Below are positions 62,101 to 64,000 of a stretch of 64,000 nt of DNA, one piece after another. A program made the translations under genes and the position numbers. The notes beneath the pieces are model-generated. The model was not told the DNA's origin. It saw nothing but the letters and a program-made list of their open reading frames with translations, and did no database searches. Positions within the stretch are counted from its first letter, which is position 1; every line of letters starts with the position of its first letter. The DNA is from Mya arenaria (taxonomy: Eukaryota; Mollusca; Bivalvia; Myida; Myidae). The DNA is taken from assembly GCF_026914265.1 (NCBI RefSeq), contig NC_069125.1:6902117-6966116 (forward strand), read 5' to 3'.

Positions 62101-64000
62101 GTTTTTAATCAAGTGATCAGATCTGTTGATTTCACAGAACTATCATGTTAATGATAATGCATTTAAAAGTGTTTGTTATTGTACTTGAAAGAGCTATTAC
62201 TATAAACTTGGTCTCAGGATAGCCGTTTCAATAGACCACACTGATCGCGTCACTTTTATAATGCCAAGTGGATCTCCTATAATTTTTGCCGAGTTGTGTT
62301 AGGCTATTAATAAAAAAAACATATAAAAACATATACATACAATTTTGCCCTAATTGCTAACTGTCGGAAGAATTTCGAGATTGATTACTCGTTAAATGGT
62401 TCAACAACCAATGCTCTCCTGTTTCGCAGACCGTGCAAAGGTGATAACCAAACCTTTGCAAGTAATGTAAACGAATGTACAATATATAATTATTATACCC
62501 CACTTTTGTCTACAATGGTAAAATCCACTTACCCAAAAAAGAGATATTTTGAATTTCAAAAAAACATGTTCAACCTTTTTGACACGTGACCAAGCGAAAA
62601 TTCACTTTCAGGTCATGTGACCGGAATGACATTTTGGATGCCATATAAGGGCAAATAACTGCTTCTTTAAATTAGCTTAATCATGACGTGATTGCTTCCT
62701 TTATACAAATACAGCAGTGACGCCACTCTTCATTGTGTACACAAAAACATCAGACGACAGGAACGGTCAGTTTTTGAAGAAATTTTAGCATAATTAACTG
62801 TGGAATTTTGTTCTAGATTCTTTTTTTATTATGTTATATTTTGTTTACCCTTTTAAACTTGTTTAATTAAATGAATTAAAAACATTTTAAAACTTTTTAT
62901 CTACTTAATTTTGTTCGGTATAATAGGTAATGCTAACGCCCGAGGCGTAAGCCGAGGGTGACATTCTGTTTCAAGGGTTGACAATATCAATGTCACACAT
63001 GCTGCCATATGATATTTATTTTATCATACCGAACATAATTAAGAACGTATTTATGTTTTAAAATGTTTTTAATTCATTTAATTGAACAGGTTTAACCAGG
63101 TGAACAAAATATAACATAATAAAATAATTAGATAATGATTTAGCTAAAATATTGAAGGAGTTATTTGCCCTTATATGACATTCAAAATATCATTACATTT
63201 TTTGCTTGGTCACGTGTCAAAAAGGTTGAAAATGTTTCTAATATAGTCAAACTGTCTCCTTTTTGGGTAATAGGATTTTACCATTGTAGACAAAAGTGAA
63301 GTATAATTATGGTATATGTGTTTGCTTAAGTGTTATTTTAATTGCCTCTCATTGTGTCTTCGAAGCGAATGTCCCCTTAAAACGTTCCTTGTTTCTTTCA
63401 GCTGACGGGGTTGTCCCTGTTTCAATTGTATTTATAAGTTAAACCCTAATTTGAGGCACTAACATGTGGACCCTTTTCGTCATTGGAACATTCGATCGAG
63501 AGAATGAAAAGGTCGTGTTACTGCCCATCAGGATGTGTGACGTTGCCGGTTTGAACAGGCAAGACCAACAATGCGGCGTCAGATTCATGGAAATAGAGAT
63601 TGCTGAGAATAAAAGCTCAGATGGAAATCAATTAAATACTCTTTATAGTTATATTTATCTATATGTATCTATAATGTGTTGCTCGCATTTCATTAACTAT
63701 GTTTTTGGTTAAGATAATTACTATTCTGTTTTAGAGTATTCAGATATAGAATGTCCAAATGTTCGATGAGTTTCAACACAACTTTTTTCGTAACCATTAA
63801 ACGTTAACAATAATTTTATATTTCTTACATATTTATATTTTACTTATAAAATATTGTCATGAGTGTTTACTAACCACAATAATCCGCGTATAAGGATTTT
63901 TTTTAACATTTGGATATTCATTTTGTTCCCTAAACGCCACAAGTCAACTGAGCAGTACCAATGTTAAATATATTCATCAACTATTACTCCACAATATTTA
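43727..64000 (+). CDS. Gene B: neural-cadherin-like paralogue of gene A, 3' end outside window
   Basis: Twenty-two exons match gene A exons 1-22 in order, phase and nearly all lengths, transcribed divergently. The part present encodes the signal peptide, RKRR site and all the cadherin repeats. Laminin-G, EGF, transmembrane and tail exons would lie beyond base 64000. Exons 2 and 4-21 are open and have good splice sites. Exon 9 is complete here (459 nt) although truncated in gene A. Lesions seen: a 1-nt deletion in exon 1 just after RKRR, a 7-nt deletion in exon 3, and exon 22 with a weak acceptor, no clear donor and a lost DxNDN motif. This copy is less damaged than gene A, but as read it would not give a full protein. 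Low-quality sequence is the alternative explanation. Confidence 0.65.
44123..46120. other. Gene B intron 1, first part
   Basis: AT-rich intron sequence; no coding or repeat structure recognised. Confidence 0.5.
46140..46510. repeat. Imperfect tandem pair, about 190 bp each
   Basis: 'acaaggtcacacgtagtgttt' in part, 'gtataggtgg', 'ggctgta' and 'caaatgtgttc' recur about 190 bp later in diverged form. A dispersed molluscan-type repeat is likely. Confidence 0.6.
46624..46809 (+). CDS. Gene B exon 2
   Basis: Reads VVKTLLQHVILSDVNDESP, NEFYPYYAVVSLNAAAYS, LSASDPDRDAHVSLSHEFG. 186 nt, phase 1-1, open, acceptor ATTTCAG, donor GTACGA. Confidence 0.9.
46991..47233 (+). CDS. Gene B exon 3, seven bases short
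   Basis: Reads EGNAGDFFDVTFSNAVAHI, KRKGQQ, then a 7-nt loss where gene A has FTPDQF shifts the frame; the remainder in the other frame reads ITIKATDTAGASSQV and TRRPQFNMENGY. 243 nt against 250. Acceptor GTTAAG, donor GTAAGT. Confidence 0.75.
47444..47693 (+). CDS. Gene B exon 4
   Basis: Reads ITTSQNRMKVKSFQPSNI, FEARVSGSSVGCVFDADL, VRRVVDFERDPHIYSLTL. 250 nt, open, donor GTCAGT as in gene A. Confidence 0.85.
48140..48235. repeat. Dispersed repeat copy 3, inverted, abutting exon 5
   Basis: The reverse complement of the 31441-31530 repeat ('gcgtttgcccattgcc' to 'catgtttctgtagct'). It ends about 11 bp before the exon 5 acceptor, so it supplies or neighbours the branch-point region. Confidence 0.75.
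48247..48358 (+). CDS. Gene B exon 5
   Basis: Reads LEVYVTDKNEFDPAFSVS, then DNVREDISTGSVLLTG. 112 nt, open, acceptor CTTTACAG, donor GTACAC. Confidence 0.85.
48495..48621 (+). CDS. Gene B exon 6
   Basis: Reads VTARDADLNTKMSFSVNND, FRIVPLNPVS, SPYTANIVVNK. 127 nt, open, donor GTGAGT. Confidence 0.85.
48622..51400. other. Gene B intron 6, long and AT-rich
   Basis: No gene seen. Near both 50565-50640 and 51260-51340 there are patches rich in 'atcgat', 'cgattat' and 'aattgatcgg', in roughly inverted arrangement, suggesting the ends of an unidentified inverted-repeat element of about 0.8 kb. Confidence 0.4.
51401..51651 (+). CDS. Gene B exon 7
   Basis: Reads KALDYDRLPMKLYGFDIFAT, TNVNDESPEFPIDMQS, KATDADDDRITYSFLE. 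251 nt, open, phase 2 to 1. Confirms the one-base loss in gene A exon 7. Confidence 0.9.
51812..52086 (+). CDS. Gene B exon 8
   Basis: Reads TYQKFSLDTSTGSVTLRE, VIAVDDGSCCGSITTWSS, LTDNENRPRFPDC, VKEEQADASIVK. 275 nt, phase 1 to 0, open. Confidence 0.9.
52140..52760 (+). mobile_element. LINE reverse-transcriptase fragment in gene B intron 8
   Basis: INWSNKPIKALGIYFGLNP, ECASLNWDNKVEKCKEIVQN, then FLWDNKYENNK match the region just C-terminal to the reverse-transcriptase core in L1/Tx1-like LINEs (YLG..FG, LNW..K, FLWDNK). There are several stops and frameshifts. Gene A has no copy at this place, so it inserted after the duplication or was lost from A. Confidence 0.75.
53022..53480 (+). CDS. 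Gene B exon 9, complete
   Basis: Reads VTAQDSDYGTNGDVTYSL, IAIDRETLRSTKIAVNI, LIQVDDINDNPPTFTES, AKDIDIGVNGQIVYSFTD. Two half-repeats joined by DDINDNPP. 459 nt, phase 0-0. Gene A keeps only the first 190 nt. Confidence 0.9.
54215..54577 (+). CDS. Gene B exon 10
   Basis: Reads RLVLKVMGRDQGNPALSS, DADAQPPKWLGAESSFQV, and LYDFDYEKVTQYIVRL. 363 nt, open. The acceptor chosen is ACATTCAG, which aligns with gene A; an upstream AG at 54178 is also in frame. Confidence 0.85.
54655..55886. mobile_element. TIR DNA element with nested palindrome, 1.2 kb
   Basis: The left end 'caggcgcgtaggaaggaa' is the inverse of the right end '...ctcctacgcgcctg', each followed by GC-rich 'ggggccgcgg'. A 5-bp TGCTT flanks both sides. 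Inside, about 50 bp at 54898-54947 (with 'ccacgtgataaattacgtc') is inverted at 55280-55327, so a second inverted-repeat element is nested. No transposase is seen. The ends recall hAT-type elements, but the class is unsure. Confidence 0.7.
56029..56238 (+). CDS. Gene B exon 11
   Basis: Reads DVDNQQAIKISTVTITDVND, NQPRFLGINPDNSFLDVHI, AVDDDGTAPNNQ. 210 nt, open, phase 0-0. Confidence 0.9.
56395..56572 (+). CDS. Gene B exon 12, single-copy form
   Basis: Reads IQEYRITSDGSGIFQIDAT, VEAVDAAPSSFRPNGQHNTG. 178 nt, phase 0 to 1, donor GTAAAC. It has the ancestral single copy of the 58-nt segment expanded in gene A. Confidence 0.9.
56999..57142 (+). CDS. Gene B exon 13
   Basis: Reads GLVTVKVIIGDENDNAPYF, YTFDVKEDLQIGTVVAR, KDLDSG. 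144 nt, phase 1-1. Confidence 0.9.
57519..57637 (+). CDS. Gene B exon 14
   Basis: Reads ASVMTYRILDPNSGQPLPF, TGEITVAGNLDYDEGTR. 119 nt, phase 1 to 0, donor GTAAGG. Confidence 0.85.
58240..58404 (+). CDS. Gene B exon 15
   Basis: Reads RHGFAIEVFDLKFTGRTN, NIMDVNDNPPVVQSY, ITENDLSIVGKTLVK. 165 nt, phase 0-0. Confidence 0.85.
58612..58930 (+). CDS. Gene B exon 16
   Basis: Reads VHAADKDNNGINSFIFDL, IGPQYFEIGPVTGDLKI, LDRDFPNGLAEFKLTVEVS, DVNDNAPVFLDEYLQ. 319 nt, open, phase 0 to 1; donor GTGCAT is weak. Confidence 0.85.
59122..59439 (+). CDS. Gene B exon 17
   Basis: Reads VVQVGKVSVLDYDDP, SAISRLDRETQDKYYLSL, AVDKGNPTLTGTGTL, TDINDNAPYFNQSY. 318 nt, phase 1-1. Confidence 0.9.
59620..59762 (+). 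CDS. Gene B exon 18
   Basis: Reads GEFGRIQAYDADIGVNAEL, NYSLDEDSFKYFKMMQD, NQGVLTIIQ. 143 nt. Confidence 0.9.
59885..60135 (+). CDS. Gene B exon 19
   Basis: Reads AVDYDDRVNIQRSFNLTAY, YIEIEVTDYNDEVPTF, VAVGMYIAKFTATDSDVN. 251 nt, phase 0 to 2, donor GTAGGT. Confidence 0.9.
60335..60474 (+). CDS. Gene B exon 20
   Basis: Reads YYISLASDRTTRFRINQAG, LDFETHQVHTLHILAIDNIN. 140 nt, phase 2 to 1, donor GTAAGA. Confidence 0.9.
60697..60990 (+). CDS. Gene B exon 21
   Basis: Reads TLTVILTDINDNCPDFAQ, FSATDTDGPGNKDPFMVEL, ASAQCDCRAITNCRNEGQ. 294 nt, three codons shorter at the end than gene A, phase 1-1, donor GTAGTT. Confidence 0.85.
60991..62489. other. Gene B intron 21, first part
   Basis: AT-rich; no coding or repeat structure recognised. 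Confidence 0.5.
62490..63313. mobile_element. Fold-back (long inverted repeat) element, 0.8 kb
   Basis: The left arm from 62490 ('cacttttgtctacaatgg', 'ttcaacctttttgacacgtg', 'taagggcaaataactgcttc') returns inverted in the right arm down to 63313, and the match continues inwards ('ttttaaaacattttt', 'cggtataat') to a centre near 62960. An extra block near 62690-62770 is in the left arm only. No coding capacity. It sits between gene B exons 21 and 22. Confidence 0.8.
63456..63610 (+). CDS. Gene B exon 22, degraded
   Basis: Reads GTNMWTLFVIGTFDRENEK, CDVAGLNRQDQQCGVRF, MEIEIAENKSSDGNQ, then departs from gene A. The aligned acceptor is a weak TTTGAG, the DANDN calcium motif has become AENKSS, and the donor is not found where expected. 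Confidence 0.6.
63890..64000. repeat. Dispersed repeat copy, also at 7.55 kb
   Basis: 'ccctaaacgccacaagtcaact' in part and 'ttactccacaatatt' match 7560-7665 in the same orientation. Cut by the window edge. Confidence 0.6.

Noticed and set aside
62690-62770. Short open exon candidate (AVTPLFIVYTKTSDDRNG)
   Set aside because: It lies inside the fold-back element, has no counterpart in gene A and does not look like a cadherin strand.

Overview
This is animal nuclear DNA, most likely from a mollusc and probably a bivalve. It is AT-rich and full of short GT-AG introns, microsatellites, MITE-like inverted repeats and decayed LINE and Ty3/Gypsy fragments. The species guess is an inference. There are no bacterial-type genes, rRNA, tRNA or CRISPR.

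The window is built around two paralogous genes for neural-cadherin-like (protostome CadN / type III classic cadherin family) adhesion receptors, arranged head to head. Gene A (minus strand, about 4.8-38.8 kb) is present from signal peptide to poly(A) signal. In order it encodes a signal peptide, a furin-like RKRR site, about 13-14 cadherin (EC) repeats, a membrane-proximal non-chordate-type region, EGF-like and laminin-G modules, one transmembrane helix and a cytoplasmic tail. Gene B (plus strand, from 43.7 kb) repeats the same exons 1-22 in the same order and phases and runs off the right edge before its laminin-G part. Exon pairs match almost base for base in length, and about 200 bp of 5' flank is also related, so this is an inverted duplication with the promoters between the copies (39.0-43.5 kb). 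That spacer now holds microsatellites, a Gypsy reverse-transcriptase fossil and a MITE.

Both copies carry lesions. Gene A has at least four in-frame stops, five small frameshifting indels, a truncated exon 9 and a 58-bp tandem expansion of exon 12. Gene B has a 1-nt loss in exon 1, a 7-nt loss in exon 3 and a degraded exon 22. Either both are ageing pseudogenes with intact splice sites, or part of this is sequence error.

The most unusual part is the 3' end of gene A (about 4.0-9.9 kb). After the transmembrane exon, the tail lacks any recognisable catenin-binding region. It begins with a segment carrying a YDTI tyrosine motif and continues through an array of tandemly duplicated mini-exons. 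These are 66 or 81 nt, always phase 1-1, and encode variants of GNTNAESVDTALAETDD...VQSG. Six look spliceable and two are eroded. Two have a second in-frame donor 15 nt further on. A probable last exon ends in DEVYVNVF. Any subset of mini-exons can be joined in frame, so this looks like a cassette system for varying the tail. I do not know of a described equivalent.

Other structure: a 22-bp minisatellite with a 440-bp higher-order period (14.28-15.85 kb); a 2.65-kb terminal-inverted-repeat element with TTAA-type ends (17.36-20.02 kb); a TIR element with a nested palindrome (54.65-55.89 kb); an 0.8-kb fold-back (62.49-63.31 kb); and a LINE/Gypsy nest at the left edge.
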